Of a stretch of DNA of 64,000 nucleotides, positions 1-8,219 are shown piece after piece. The stretch spans positions 2,418,001 to 2,482,000 of the forward strand of contig NZ_JAPEQG010000001.1 of assembly GCF_026339735.1 (NCBI RefSeq), given 5' to 3'. A program made the position numbers and the translations under genes. Position 1 is the first letter of the stretch. Each line of letters starts with the position of its first letter. The notes below the pieces were generated by a model that was not told the DNA's origin, did not search any database, and saw only the letters and a program-made list of their open reading frames with translations. This DNA comes from Streptomyces sp. NBC_01669. GTDB lineage: Bacteria > Actinomycetota > Actinomycetes > Streptomycetales > Streptomycetaceae.

Positions 1-231
1 CGAAAAACTCCTGGCGGAGCCTGCGCGAGCTGACGCCCTTGAGGGAGTTCACCAGCTTGGAGACAGCCACTTTCGGGGGAGGTTCACGAGCAGGTTGACG
101 TGGTTGGATTCGCCGTTGAACTTCACCAGCTCGGCTTCGAAGTCCTCGCGCACGCTCCGCATGATCTCCTCGCGGCGCAACAGGTGTCGGTGAGCGAAGA
201 CGGAATGCTGGTATTTCGTCATGAAAACCAA
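1..231 (-). pseudogene. tnpA: IS200/IS605-family transposase TnpA, frameshifted and cut by the window edge
   Basis: The product would be the Y1 single-strand transposase of an IS200/IS605 element. The readable frame gives FMTKYQHSVFAHRHL followed by EELVKFNG-type and NHVNLLV residues, the usual N-terminal half with the HUH-like metal-binding motif (here HVN instead of HVH). At about 75-79 the G-run on the plus strand seems one base short. The frame ends in a stop at 49, but shifting by one restores a family-like continuation (PPKVAVSKLVNSLKGVSS) out to the window edge. The frame is also open a little upstream (to about 279) without an ATG, so the true start is unclear. It is divergent from tnpB, as in IS605. 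Most likely inactive in cis; a sequencing error in the homopolymer is the alternative. Confidence 0.8.
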
Positions 232-309
232 GTGGACGTGAAGCCGGAAGACGCAGGGTGACGACCTGTACGAACGTTCTCATCGATACTCAGAAACCAA
301 CTGTGCATC

Positions 310-1527
310 ATGATCGGTGTGCAGCTTCGGTACAGCTTCCGCCTGTACCCGAGCGCCGGTCAGTGTGCGTGGCTGGCGAAGGCGTTCGGGTGTGCGCGAG
401 TGGTCTACAACGACGCCCTCAGGGCCCGGGAGACCGCCCGCAGCAAGGGGCTGCCGTTCCCGAAGACCGGCGACCTGTCCAAGTCGCTGATCACCGGGGC
501 GAAGCAGACGCCGGAGCGAGCCTGGCTCGGCGAAGTCTCGGCGGTCGTACTCCAGCAGTCTCTGCGGGACCTGGATGCGGCGTACCGGAACTTCTTCGAC
601 GGCCTGAAGGGCAAGCGCCCCCGCATGGGTGCCCCTCGGTACAAGTCGCGGAAGGACACCCGTCAGGCGGTGCGGTTCACCGCGAACGCCCGCTGGTCCA
701 TCACGCCGGGCGGCAAGCTCAGGTTGCCGAAGATCGGCGACGTGAAGGTGAAGTGGTCCAGGACGCTGCCCTGCGTGCCGTCCACGGTGACAGTGGTCAA
801 AGACAGCGCGAGCAGGTACTTCGCGAGCTTCGTCGTCGAGACCGGCCCGGAAGAGGTCCTGCCAAAGACGACACCCGAGGTGGGAATCGACCTCGGCCTC
901 GGGCACTTCGCGGTCCTCTCCGACGGAACGAAGATCGACAGCCCGCGCATTTTGCGCCGGTCGGAGAAACGGCTGAAGAAGGCGCAGCGCGCCCTGTCCC
1001 GCAAGGAGAAGGGCTCCAAGAACAGGGACAAGGCCAGGACCCGCGTCGCGCGGGAACACGCCCGTGTCGCGGACGCGCGGCGCGAGTTCCATCACCAGCT
1101 CTCCATGAGGCTGATCCGCGAGAACCAAGCGGTCGCCGTGGAGGACCTGGCGGTCAAGGGACTCGCCCGCACGCGCCTGGCCAAGTCCGTCCACGACGCC
1201 GGATGGTCCGCCTTCGTGGCCATGCTGGAGTACAAGGCCGCCCGGTACGCGCGGACGTTCGTCCGGATCGGCCGCTTCGAGCCGACCTCTCAGGTCTGCT
1301 CCGTGTGCGGCGTGAAGGACGGCCCCAAGCCCGTGCACATCCGCGTCTGGACCTGCGGGACGTGCGGGACGGTCCTGGACCGGGACATCAACGCGGCGGT
1401 CAACATCGCCAAGGCGGCCGGACTGGCCGTGACAGCCTGTGGAGCGCAGGTAAGACCGGGACTCGTCCCGGCACCGCGCAGCGAAACAGGAACCCACCCG
1501 ACACCGCGGCCTTCAACGGCACGGTAG
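310..1527 (+). CDS. tnpB: TnpB, RNA-guided nuclease of an IS200/IS605 (OMEGA) element
   Basis: 405 aa, full length for TnpB. N-terminal OrfB/IS605 helix-turn-helix region (YSFRLYPSAGQ), then a RuvC-like nuclease fold. The three acidic residues are visible: D194 in GIDLGLG, E278 in VEDLAVKGL and D359 in LDRDINAAVN. Between the last two lies a zinc ribbon with C330-x2-C333 (CSVCG) and a second CGTCG pair. TnpB proteins of this family cut DNA guided by an RNA made from the element's right end and favour element retention; that is family knowledge. The gene looks intact while the divergent tnpA is frameshifted, so the element probably relies on a TnpA elsewhere or is fixed. The start at 310 follows a short divergent gap; GTG/ATG alternatives were not excluded. 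Confidence 0.93.
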   Translation: MIGVQLRYSFRLYPSAGQCAWLAKAFGCARVVYNDALRARETARSKGLPFPKTGDLSKSLITGAKQTPERAWLGEVSAVVLQQSLRDLDAAYRNFFDGLKGKRPRMGAPRYKSRKDTRQAVRFTANARWSITPGGKLRLPKIGDVKVKWSRTLPCVPSTVTVVKDSASRYFASFVVETGPEEVLPKTTPEVGIDLGLGHFAVLSDGTKIDSPRILRRSEKRLKKAQRALSRKEKGSKNRDKARTRVAREHARVADARREFHHQLSMRLIRENQAVAVEDLAVKGLARTRLAKSVHDAGWSAFVAMLEYKAARYARTFVRIGRFEPTSQVCSVCGVKDGPKPVHIRVWTCGTCGTVLDRDINAAVNIAKAAGLAVTACGAQVRPGLVPAPRSETGTHPTPRPSTAR

Positions 1528-1530
1528 ACG

Positions 1531-1565
1531 GGAATCGCCATCCTTCAGGGCGGCGAGGATGTCAA
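1531..1565 (+). ncRNA. IS605-type right end and probable 3' end of the TnpB guide (omega) RNA
   Basis: Directly after the tnpB stop lies a short segment beginning GGAATCGCC and ending GAGGATGTCAA, containing a small stem (CGCC at 1536-1539 with GGCG at 1552-1555). It resembles the conserved right ends that follow tnpB in many actinomycete IS605/IS1341 elements. In this system the right end is transcribed as the scaffold of the guide RNA and the flanking host DNA supplies the guide. The guide would then start at about 1566. The boundary is inferred from recalled family ends, not from an alignment. Confidence 0.6.
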
Positions 1566-2390
1566 AGCTGCCGGATGAACGTGCCGTGGAAGGCCGGTCA
1601 CACCTACACGTTCAACGTGGCCTCGGAGGGCGGCGGCTGGTTCGGCGCCACCGTCGAGGACACCACCGCCCACACCTCGTTCAAGCTGGGCAGCATCCTG
1701 ACTCCGGCGACCGGGATCAAGACGGCCGGCATGGTCGACTGGGTCGAGTACTACGAGTGGAGCATGACCCGCTCCACCTGTGTGCAGCAGCCCTACAGCG
1801 CGGCGACCTTCGGTCTTCCCGAGGCCACGACCCTGAACAACACCCGGGTCACCGGCACGGCCACCCGGCCCGAGAACAACGGTGACTGCGCCAACGTCAC
1901 CAGCACGATCGGCCCCGACGGCGGCGAGCAGGTCCTGGGCATCGGCAACTCCACCCGGGACGCGGTGACCGACCGGGCGGGCAACTGCCTGGACGTGGAA
2001 GGCGTGGACTACGCCCAGCTCGAATGGGCCGAGGACGCCGATCTGGCCGCCGACGAGAACCGGGCCGCGGTCGTCGAGACGTGCCACCGGCGCACCGACC
2101 AGGGCTGGGTGCACGGCGCCGACCGGACGCTGCGCCTGGTGAACAACTTCTGCCTGACCGCCGCGCCCGAGGCGGCGGGGAACGACAAGAAGGTCCCCGT
2201 CACGATCACGACCTGTGCGGGCGCTCCCGGACCGCTGACGACCTGGACGTACGGCGCACAGGGCTCGATCGTGAACGACGCGACCGGCCAGTGCCTGTAC
2301 GCCCCGGGCGGCAACGAGACCGGGCACCGTGTGGAACTGCGCGACTGCACCGGCAAGGCCGACCAGCAGTGGACCGCGCCCCGCGCCTGA
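1566..2390 (+). pseudogene. 3' remnant of a secreted DUF3472 / ricin-type lectin protein, interrupted by the IS
   Basis: Reading in frame from the IS boundary gives MNVPWKAGHTYTFNVASEGG..WFGATVEDTT, matching the C-terminal part of DUF3472 proteins (W-x-pG-x-tY-x-f). A ricin-B-like trefoil follows, with DQGWVHGADRTLRL and a final DQQW and with Cys residues typical of secreted proteins. There is no signal peptide or N-terminal DUF5077/DUF3472 portion in this frame, because the IS lies upstream; the missing 5' part should be left of the window. The gene is most likely non-functional in this strain, although an ATG at 1575 could start a cytosolic fragment. Confidence 0.65.
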
Positions 2391-2432
2391 TCCCGCGGGA
2401 CGGCGTCACCGCCGGACGGGCCGGCGTCACCT

Positions 2433-3233
2433 TCACACAGCGATGACGGTGACGCCGGCCTCGGTGAAACGGGCCTTCGCGTCGTGAGTGATGCCGGTGT
2501 CGGTGACCAGGAAGTCGACCTGGCTGAGATCGCAGACCCGGGCGAAGGCACGCTTGCCGATCTTCGAGGAGTCGGCGGCCACGACCACCCGCTGTGCCTG
2601 CTCGGCGAGCAGCCGGTTGATGCTGGCCTCGCCCTCGTGGTGAACGTACGCCCCGCGCTCGGTGTCGATCGCGTTGACGCCCAGCACGGCGACATCCAGC
2701 GTTATCTCGCCGAGCACGCCACTGGCCAGCGGCCCCGTGAGCTCGTACGACTGCGGCCGGGCCACTCCGCCGGTCACCACGATCTTGATCTGCGGCCGTA
2801 TCACCAGCTCGTTGGCGATGTTGAGGGCATTGGTCACCACCGTCAGGGTCGGCTGCCCACCGGCCCCGGGGCCGGTGTCACCGACAAGGTCGGAACGCAC
2901 GGCCAGCGAGCGGGCGACCTCGGTGATCGTGGTGCCCCCGGTCAGTCCCACCACCTCGCCCACCGCCACGAGTTCGGACACGGCGCGGCCGATGGCCTGC
3001 TTCTCCGGGGCGTTGCGTCCCGTCTTGTAGCGCAACGCCAGTTCGTACGAGACTCCGTGCGCGACGGCGCCGCCGCGGGTTCGGGTGAGCAACTGCTGCT
3101 CGGCGAGCTGGTCCAGGTCACGGCGGATGGTCGCGGCCGAGACGTCCAGCGTCGTCGCGGCGTCCTCGACCTCCACCCGGCCGTGTTTGCCGACCAGCTC
3201 AAGCAGCGCGTCCCACCGAGCATCCCTGGACAA
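2433..3233 (-). CDS. DeoR-family transcriptional regulator
   Basis: 266 aa with the DeoR layout. An N-terminal winged helix contains VSAATIRRDLDQLAEQQLLTRTRGGA, the classic recognition helix. A C-terminal sugar-phosphate sensor domain (DeoRC) follows, with TLTVVTNALNIANEL, VVTGGVARPQSYELTGPLA and ADSSKIGKRAFA. I chose the TTG start at 3233 because AGGAGA lies 7 nt upstream and the protein then begins MSRDARWDALL as in homologues; the longer frame to 3329 runs through the promoter region. It is divergent from the SIS-domain isomerase gene and probably controls it, using an amino-sugar phosphate or similar as inducer (inferred from position and family). A palindrome at 3338-3352 is a candidate operator. 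Confidence 0.88.
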   Translation of the reverse strand: MSRDARWDALLELVGKHGRVEVEDAATTLDVSAATIRRDLDQLAEQQLLTRTRGGAVAHGVSYELALRYKTGRNAPEKQAIGRAVSELVAVGEVVGLTGGTTITEVARSLAVRSDLVGDTGPGAGGQPTLTVVTNALNIANELVIRPQIKIVVTGGVARPQSYELTGPLASGVLGEITLDVAVLGVNAIDTERGAYVHHEGEASINRLLAEQAQRVVVAADSSKIGKRAFARVCDLSQVDFLVTDTGITHDAKARFTEAGVTVIAV

Positions 3234-3337
3234 GTGAACTCTCCTTACGGGCCCGGGATTCGAACGCCCATCCCCTTGGGCAATGTCACCGGACATGCGC
3301 AAGGGTCGCACAAGGCGCCGATCAGTCAAGCCTTATG

Positions 3338-3352
3338 CAAGCAGAATGCTTG
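3338..3352. promoter_or_regulatory. Palindrome in divergent promoter region, candidate DeoR operator
   Basis: CAAGCA-gaa-TGCTTG is a perfect 6+6 bp inverted repeat in a locally AT-richer stretch between the divergent DeoR gene (start 3233) and the SIS gene (start 3419). No coding sequence covers it. The position fits an operator shared by both promoters. Confidence 0.45.
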
Positions 3353-3418
3353 ATAATGATCGTAGGACGTGTATAACGTGCGTGAACGAGCATCCCAACA
3401 CCCATACGGAGTGCAAAA

Positions 3419-4303
3419 GTGTCGTTTGTCGAGATTGAGACTGCCAGCCAGCCGGAGTGCTGGCGTCGCGCCGCGGACCTGGCACAGAGCCAGTCGGCCG
3501 CCCTGCCCGCCACGGGCGAGCGCATCGCCGTCGTCGGCTGCGGCACCTCGTTCTACATGGCTCAGGCGTACGCCGCACTCCGCGAGGAATCCGGACAGGG
3601 CGAGTCCGACGCGTTCGCCGCATCGGAGTTCCCCTTCGGCCGCAGCTACGACCGGGTCGTGGCGCTCACCCGCTCGGGCACGACGACCGAGGTGCTGGAG
3701 CTGCTCGACCGCCTCCGTGGCGTCACCCGCACCGTCGCGATCACGGCCGACCCGAACACCCCGGTGATGACGTCCGCCGACGATGTCGTCGTCCTCGACT
3801 TCGCCGACGAGCAGTCCGTGGTGCAGACCCGGTTCGCCACCACGCTGCTCACGCTGCTCCGCGCCCACCTCGGCCTGCACACCGACGCCGTGGTCCGTGA
3901 CGCGGAGACCGCACTGGCCGAGCCGCTGCCCGAAGGGCTGCTGGAGTGCACCCAGTTCACCTTCCTCGGCCGGGGCTGGACGGTCGGTCTCGCCAACGAG
4001 GCCGCGCTCAAGATGAAGGAGGCGTCGCTCTCCTGGACCGAGTCCTACCCGGCGATGGAGTACCGCCACGGTCCGATCAGCATCGCCACCACCGGCACCG
4101 CCACCTGGGTGTTCGGTCCCGCTCCCGAGGGTCTTGAGGAGCAGGTCACGTCGACCGGCGCCCGCTGGGTGGCGAGCGGCCTGGACCCGCTGGCCGAGCT
4201 GGTCCGCGTACAGCGTCTGGCGATCGCCCGCGCCGAGGCCGCCGGCATCGACCCGGACAGCCCCCGTCACCTGACCCGCTCGGTGGTTCTCACCGACGCC
4301 TGA
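3419..4303 (+). CDS. SIS-domain sugar-phosphate isomerase/deaminase (GlmS isomerase-like, AgaS-like)
   Basis: 294 aa, two tandem SIS domains and no glutaminase domain. Domain 1 carries VVGCGTSFYMAQAYA and the phosphate-binding VALTRSGTTTEVLELLD. Domain 2 carries FLGRGWTVGLANEAALKMKE and the ESYPAMEYRHGP motif typical of GlmS-type isomerase halves. The C-terminus ends PRHLTRSVVL, the usual NPxxPRxLTKSVTV-like tail. The GTG start has GGAG about 7 nt upstream. It probably isomerises or deaminates an amino-sugar or ketose phosphate in the cytosol; the exact substrate cannot be told. Its neighbours are a divergent DeoR regulator and a downstream hydrolase separated by only 7 nt, so it likely forms a small sugar-responsive operon. 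Confidence 0.85.
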   Translation: MSFVEIETASQPECWRRAADLAQSQSAALPATGERIAVVGCGTSFYMAQAYAALREESGQGESDAFAASEFPFGRSYDRVVALTRSGTTTEVLELLDRLRGVTRTVAITADPNTPVMTSADDVVVLDFADEQSVVQTRFATTLLTLLRAHLGLHTDAVVRDAETALAEPLPEGLLECTQFTFLGRGWTVGLANEAALKMKEASLSWTESYPAMEYRHGPISIATTGTATWVFGPAPEGLEEQVTSTGARWVASGLDPLAELVRVQRLAIARAEAAGIDPDSPRHLTRSVVLTDA

Positions 4304-4310
4304 CCGGCGG

Positions 4311-5207
4311 ATGGGCGTCATCGAACGCGCGCTCACCGTTCCGCACGACGGTGTGCGCGGGGGCGCGTGCGAGGGGTTCCTCGCCGCGCCCGCACGGGGC
4401 GGCGATACCGGTGTCCTCGTCCTTGCCGGGTCCAGTGGACGGATCGAGGACGAGCGATGCCGGATCCTGGCGCGGGAAGGCCTGACCGCCCTGTCGGTCC
4501 GCTGGTTCGGCGGCGCCGGGCAGCCGCCCGGGATCTGCGAGGTCCCGCTGGAGACGTTCGTGTCCGCGACCGAGCTTCTCCGGTCGCGCGGGGCGCGGCG
4601 CATCGGGGTGCTGGGCACCTCCAAGGGCACGGAAGCTGCGCTGCATCTCTCGGTGCTGCACCCCGGGACCGATGCCGTGGTGGCACTCTCCCCCACGTCG
4701 CTGACCTGGGCCAATGTCGGGCCCGGGCAGGACGGTCGGACTCACCCGTACCGGTCGTCCTGGACCTGGCGGGGCGAGCCGCTGCCCTTCGTCCCCTATG
4801 ACGACAGCTGGACGCAGACCGAACCGGAAGGCACTCCGGTCGCCGTCCTCGGCTGGTACGAACGCAGTCGGCAAACCTTCGCCGCCCGTGTCGACGCGGC
4901 CGCGATCCCGGTGGAACGGTCCGCCGCCGACCTGCTGATCGTCGCGGGCGGCGACGATGCGATGTGGCCGTCCCTGCGCTCCGCCCAAGAGCTGGCCGCT
5001 CGGCGTCGCACGGCCGGACGGCCGGTACGGGTGGTCACTCACGCCGATGCCGGACACCGCCCGCGCTTTCCCGGCGAAGGCCCTGCACCGGTGTCCGACC
5101 GATTCCTGTACGGCGGTTCGCCCGCCGCCGACGCGGCACTCGGCGCGGCCGCCTGGCCGTACGTACTCGATGTGCTGCACGGGGTTCGGGAGCCGGACAC
5201 CGTATGA
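4311..5207 (+). CDS. BAAT/acyl-CoA thioester hydrolase C-terminal-type alpha/beta hydrolase
   Basis: 298 aa alpha/beta hydrolase. The nucleophile elbow GTSKGTEAAL is characteristic of the BAAT (bile-acid-CoA:amino acid N-acyltransferase/thioesterase) C-terminal family. An Asp in GGDDAMWPS and His in HADAGHRPRF complete a plausible triad. It lacks the N-terminal acyl-CoA hydrolase domain of the animal enzymes, as is common in bacteria. The gene starts 7 nt after the SIS-domain gene and is surely co-transcribed. Why a thioesterase/acyltransferase-like enzyme sits with a sugar-phosphate isomerase is not clear; an acylated sugar substrate is possible but speculative. Confidence 0.75.
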   Translation: MGVIERALTVPHDGVRGGACEGFLAAPARGGDTGVLVLAGSSGRIEDERCRILAREGLTALSVRWFGGAGQPPGICEVPLETFVSATELLRSRGARRIGVLGTSKGTEAALHLSVLHPGTDAVVALSPTSLTWANVGPGQDGRTHPYRSSWTWRGEPLPFVPYDDSWTQTEPEGTPVAVLGWYERSRQTFAARVDAAAIPVERSAADLLIVAGGDDAMWPSLRSAQELAARRRTAGRPVRVVTHADAGHRPRFPGEGPAPVSDRFLYGGSPAADAALGAAAWPYVLDVLHGVREPDTV

Positions 5208-5379
5208 CCGCGCGTGCTGTCGGGCTGTGCCCCGAGGCTCGACGCCCGCCCGCCGACGGTCGGTCACGCCCCCGGACCTCAGCCTCGGTCCGGCGTCGAG
5301 CGCGACACCCCTGCCGAACCTCCCGCTCGATGCCCCTCCGCGCCGACCTGCGACGGCGCGGCATCGGACAGCACGTCAT
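5208..5379. other. Non-coding stretch after the SIS operon
   Basis: GC-rich sequence between the thioesterase stop and the hemerythrin-like remnant. No ORF with family character, promoter or strong hairpin was seen. It may be degraded 5' sequence of the remnant. Confidence 0.4.
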
Positions 5380-5795
5380 CGAGCAGGGCATCGGCACCCC
5401 CACGGTGCAGAGCGGAGGCCGTCTTCGGCATGCCGTCCGCGCCCGCCGAACTTCGGCGCGCGCCGGCAACGCTTGGGGCCTGGGCGCCTGCTGCGCCTCG
5501 TACTGCCGGCTGACGACCGCGCACCACGAACGGGAGGACCTGGACCTCGTCCCCTGTCTGCGGCGCTCCGAACCGCAGTTGGGCCCGGTGTTCGACCGGC
5601 TGGAGAAGCATCACGCCATCCACGGCGTCATCGAGTGGATCGACCAAGCGCTGGGGACCAGGGTCATCGGCGAGGACGGCGACGACGGTGCTGCGTTCGG
5701 CCGTCGAGCTGCTCACCGATGCGCTGGTCCCGCATCCGGCAGACGAGGAGCATGAACTCATCGAGCCGATGGCCCGGTTCGGCACCGGCCGGTAG
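5380..5795 (+). pseudogene. Hemerythrin/HHE-domain protein remnant
   Basis: One frame gives YCRLTTAHHEREDLDLVPCL, then PVFDRLEKHHAIHGVIEWI, which is the middle of a hemerythrin-like HHE protein (HHxxED..lfP and a second HH metal motif). At about 5685 this frame loses similarity. A frame shifted by one then reads VELLTDALVPHPADEEHELIEPMARFG before TAG, resembling the last helix with its E-E-x-x-L/I-P metal ligand motif. No continuous ORF joins the two, and no clear N-terminal helix was found. I read it as a frameshifted, decayed gene. Confidence 0.5.
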
Positions 5796-6018
5796 GGACG
5801 CATCGCGGGTGAGGGGCCGGCCGTGGAGGTCGGTCCCTCACCCGTGTTGCAGCACTCGGGGCGTGTTGCCCGTGACGACGGGGCAGCCCAGGTCCGCGTC
5901 TCGGCGACGTCGCACCGGATCCGGGGGCAATCCGCCCCGTTGGCCGGGTACGCCGCCCCGGGCCGCGCCGGGGTTGATCCGGTCGCGCCTCCGGCCGGCC
6001 CTTCGCCACCGCCCCGGG

Positions 6019-6558
6019 CTACTCCTCGAAGTAGGCGTCAAGCACCACGTCGAGTTCTTCCGCCCACGCCTTGAGACTGCTTCTGGCGGCCGCCTCGACC
6101 TCGGCGTTGAACCAGCGGCGGGACGACATGTGGACGGTGACGGTGAACCGGCGCCCGAACCGGGGGACCTTCACCTCGACCGCACCGACCTCGTCCCAGT
6201 GGAACTCGGCCTCCTGGTCGTCCAGCCGGAACCGGATGCCGTCACGGTCCGCGGTGATCGAACCCCGCCGGTCGCTGACCTCGAATACGGGCCCGTTCTC
6301 GCCCTTCTCGTCCTTCTCGTGTTCCTCCTGCTCCCCGTCCTTTGCGTCCTCCGAGCCTGAATCGGCGGCGGAGCCCTCGGGGGCACCCTCCGCAAGGGCG
6401 TCGTCAGGGACGGCACCCTCGGGCGCCGGCTCCTCGGTCTTCTCCTGGTCCGCCTCGGGCGTCCCGACGGCGAGGGGGGCCGTGAGACCAGGTATGTACG
6501 CCGGGTCTGTCCCTGCGGCGTACGCGGGCTGAGTGTTCGGATCTATGCGCTGCTCCAC
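6019..6558 (-). CDS. Conserved Streptomyces hypothetical protein with acidic linker and PH-like C-terminal domain
   Basis: 179 aa. The N-terminal half (about residues 1-90) is low-complexity, rich in Glu, Ala, Pro and Gly, ending in a run of EEHEKDEKGE. The C-terminal half (about 95-175) looks folded: SITADRDGIRFRLDDQEAEFHWDEVGAVEVKVP followed by a basic strand, WFNAEVEA and a terminal helix. This alternation resembles small PH-like/bPH domains of actinobacterial hypothetical proteins. No signal peptide or membrane segment. The start is the ATG at 6558; an upstream RBS is not strong. Function unknown. Confidence 0.6.
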   Translation of the reverse strand: MEQRIDPNTQPAYAAGTDPAYIPGLTAPLAVGTPEADQEKTEEPAPEGAVPDDALAEGAPEGSAADSGSEDAKDGEQEEHEKDEKGENGPVFEVSDRRGSITADRDGIRFRLDDQEAEFHWDEVGAVEVKVPRFGRRFTVTVHMSSRRWFNAEVEAAARSSLKAWAEELDVVLDAYFEE

Positions 6559-6869
6559 GGCGGGCAGTATGGCCGACGAACCTGTACGAGACCAGTAAGG
6601 GCCGGACGGGCCGTGAAGTCACCCGAGAACGTACCGAGTTGGCGGAGCAGGAACCGGCGTCCGCAGGACCTCCGCGGCGCCCGCGGCCAGGAGCCCCGGG
6701 TGATCGATACGACCGACGCCCCGGGAGGGGCATGCCTTGCGCCTGTTCCGCAACCCGCAGTCCGGCGGCCGGGATGGCGATCACCCTCCTCTCAGGGGGG
6801 CCTTCGGAGTCCTGCCGTACCTCCCGACCATCCCCTTCCGCAGCGTTCACGACTTCACCGCCCTCCGGA
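6559..6869. other. Intergenic region without a recognisable gene
   Basis: About 310 bp between the hypothetical protein start and the MFS remnant. Short overlapping frames exist in all phases but none shows family motifs. It probably contains the promoter of the minus-strand gene and decayed 5' sequence of the MFS remnant. Confidence 0.4.
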
Positions 6870-7365
6870 CGTATCCGCCTTCCTGGTGCCGTCGCTGTCG
6901 ATCGCCGCGGGTGCGCAGGTCGGCGAGCGGATGACCACCCGCCCCGCGCCCCGGACCGGGCTGCTCACGGGGCTGCCCGTCGGCGCCGCTGGAACCTCTG
7001 GCGCTCGGGATCTCCACCGACGTCGGGTGCGGTGCGGTCGCCGGCCGCACTCGCGCTGATCGCCTTCGGCATCGGCATCGGACAGGGCATCACGTGGACG
7101 GGGATCCGGGTCGCCGCCGCCGCTGTCGACGCCAAGGAGCAGGGCAACGCCTCCACCATGGCCTACGCCGCGCCGGCGGATCGGCGGCGCGGTCTGCCTC
7201 GCCGTCCCGATCGCCGTCGCGGGCTCCGGCATCGAGGGGCCGCGCGGCGACGGGCTGCGCACCGCCATGGCCGACGGCGCCGGGACCGCCGTGTACAGCG
7301 TTACCGCAAGCATCCTGCGCCAGGCGCTCCGGCCGCCCTGGTCCCGCACATGCCCGTTCGCACCC
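6870..7365 (+). pseudogene. Decayed MFS transporter (C-terminal half)
   Basis: Segments in different frames reproduce an MFS (DHA2-like) permease. Near 6880-6995 I read AFLVPSLSIAAGAQVGERM and RTGLLTGLPVGAAGT. Near 7045-7160 I read LIAFGIGIGQGITWTGIRVA and DAKEQGNASTMAYAA. Near 7190-7300 another phase gives AVAGSGIEGPRGDGLRTAM and GTAVYSVTA. At least two frame changes and the absence of the N-terminal half make this a pseudogene. It sits just upstream of the fructose PTS operon but shows no functional link. Confidence 0.6.
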
Positions 7366-7457
7366 ATTCCTTGCCCGAGTCTGTTTACATCGCCGCCTCG
7401 CCGCCGTAACCTGACGGCGAAACCACGCAGTCGGACATGGATCGGACCCAAAACAAC

Positions 7458-8219
7458 ATGTACGCACCGGAGCGGCAGCAGGAAATCCTCCGCCTCGCCC
7501 GCGAGAGCGGCCGGGTCGATGTGGTGTCCCTGGCCGAGGAGTTCCAGGTCACCGCCGAGACCGTGCGGCGTGACCTCAAGGCCCTCGACCGGGCCGGGCT
7601 GCTGCGGCGCGTCCACGGCGGTGCGATCCCGGTCGGGCGACTCGACTTCGAGCCCGATCTGGCCGAACGCGATGCGGTGGCCATCGACGAGAAGGAACGC
7701 ATCGCGGCCGCCGCGCTCGGCGAACTCCCCGTCGACGGCAGCGTGATCATCGACGCGGGCAGCACGGCCGCCCGGCTGGCCGCGGTCATCCCGCTGGACG
7801 CCCACCTCACCGTGGTCACCCACGCGCTACCGGTCGCCGTCCGGCTCGCCGACCACCCGGGCATCGCGCTGCACCTGGTCGGCGGCCGGGTCCGGCACCG
7901 TACCCGCGCGGCCGTCGACGCCTGGGCGCTGAACGCCTACCGCGAGGTCAACGCGGACGTCGTCTTCCTCGCCACCAACGGCTTCTCCCCGAACGGCGGT
8001 CTCACCACGCCGGACCTGGCCGAGGCCGCCGTCAAGCGCGCCATGATCTCCGCCGCCCGGCGGGTCGTGCTGCTCGCCGACTCCGCCAAGTTCGGCCAGG
8101 AACACTTCGCGCGCTTCGGTGATCTCGCCCAGGTCGATCTGCTCATCACCGACACCGGGCTCGGCCCCGACGACGCCCTCGCCATCGAGAGCCAGGGCAC
8201 GGAAGTAGTACGTACATGA
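7458..8219 (+). CDS. fruR: DeoR-family regulator of the fructose PTS operon (FruR-like)
   Basis: 253 aa. N-terminal DeoR helix-turn-helix: RQQEILRLARESGRVDVVSLAEEF followed by VTAETVRRDLKALDRAGLLRR. C-terminal sensor domain with IDAGSTAARLAAVI, VVTHALPVAV, LVGGRVRHRTRAAVD and LLADSAKFGQEHFARF. I prefer ATG 7458 (MYAPERQQEIL) over ATG 7437 because family members begin there; neither has a strong Shine-Dalgarno. The stop overlaps the start of fruK by 4 nt (ATGA), so the two are translationally coupled. In related actinobacteria such regulators repress fru genes and respond to fructose-1-phosphate; that is the inferred role here. Confidence 0.88.
   Translation: MYAPERQQEILRLARESGRVDVVSLAEEFQVTAETVRRDLKALDRAGLLRRVHGGAIPVGRLDFEPDLAERDAVAIDEKERIAAAALGELPVDGSVIIDAGSTAARLAAVIPLDAHLTVVTHALPVAVRLADHPGIALHLVGGRVRHRTRAAVDAWALNAYREVNADVVFLATNGFSPNGGLTTPDLAEAAVKRAMISAARRVVLLADSAKFGQEHFARFGDLAQVDLLITDTGLGPDDALAIESQGTEVVRT

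Noticed and set aside
258..1560. Plus-strand frame running through tnpB in another phase into the lectin remnant
   Set aside because: The part over tnpB is Arg/Gly-rich without motifs; only the portion after 1566 has family character.
3246..3275. T-arm-like sequence (TTCGAATCCC on the minus strand) suggesting a tRNA
   Set aside because: No matching stems, anticodon arm or acceptor could be built around it.
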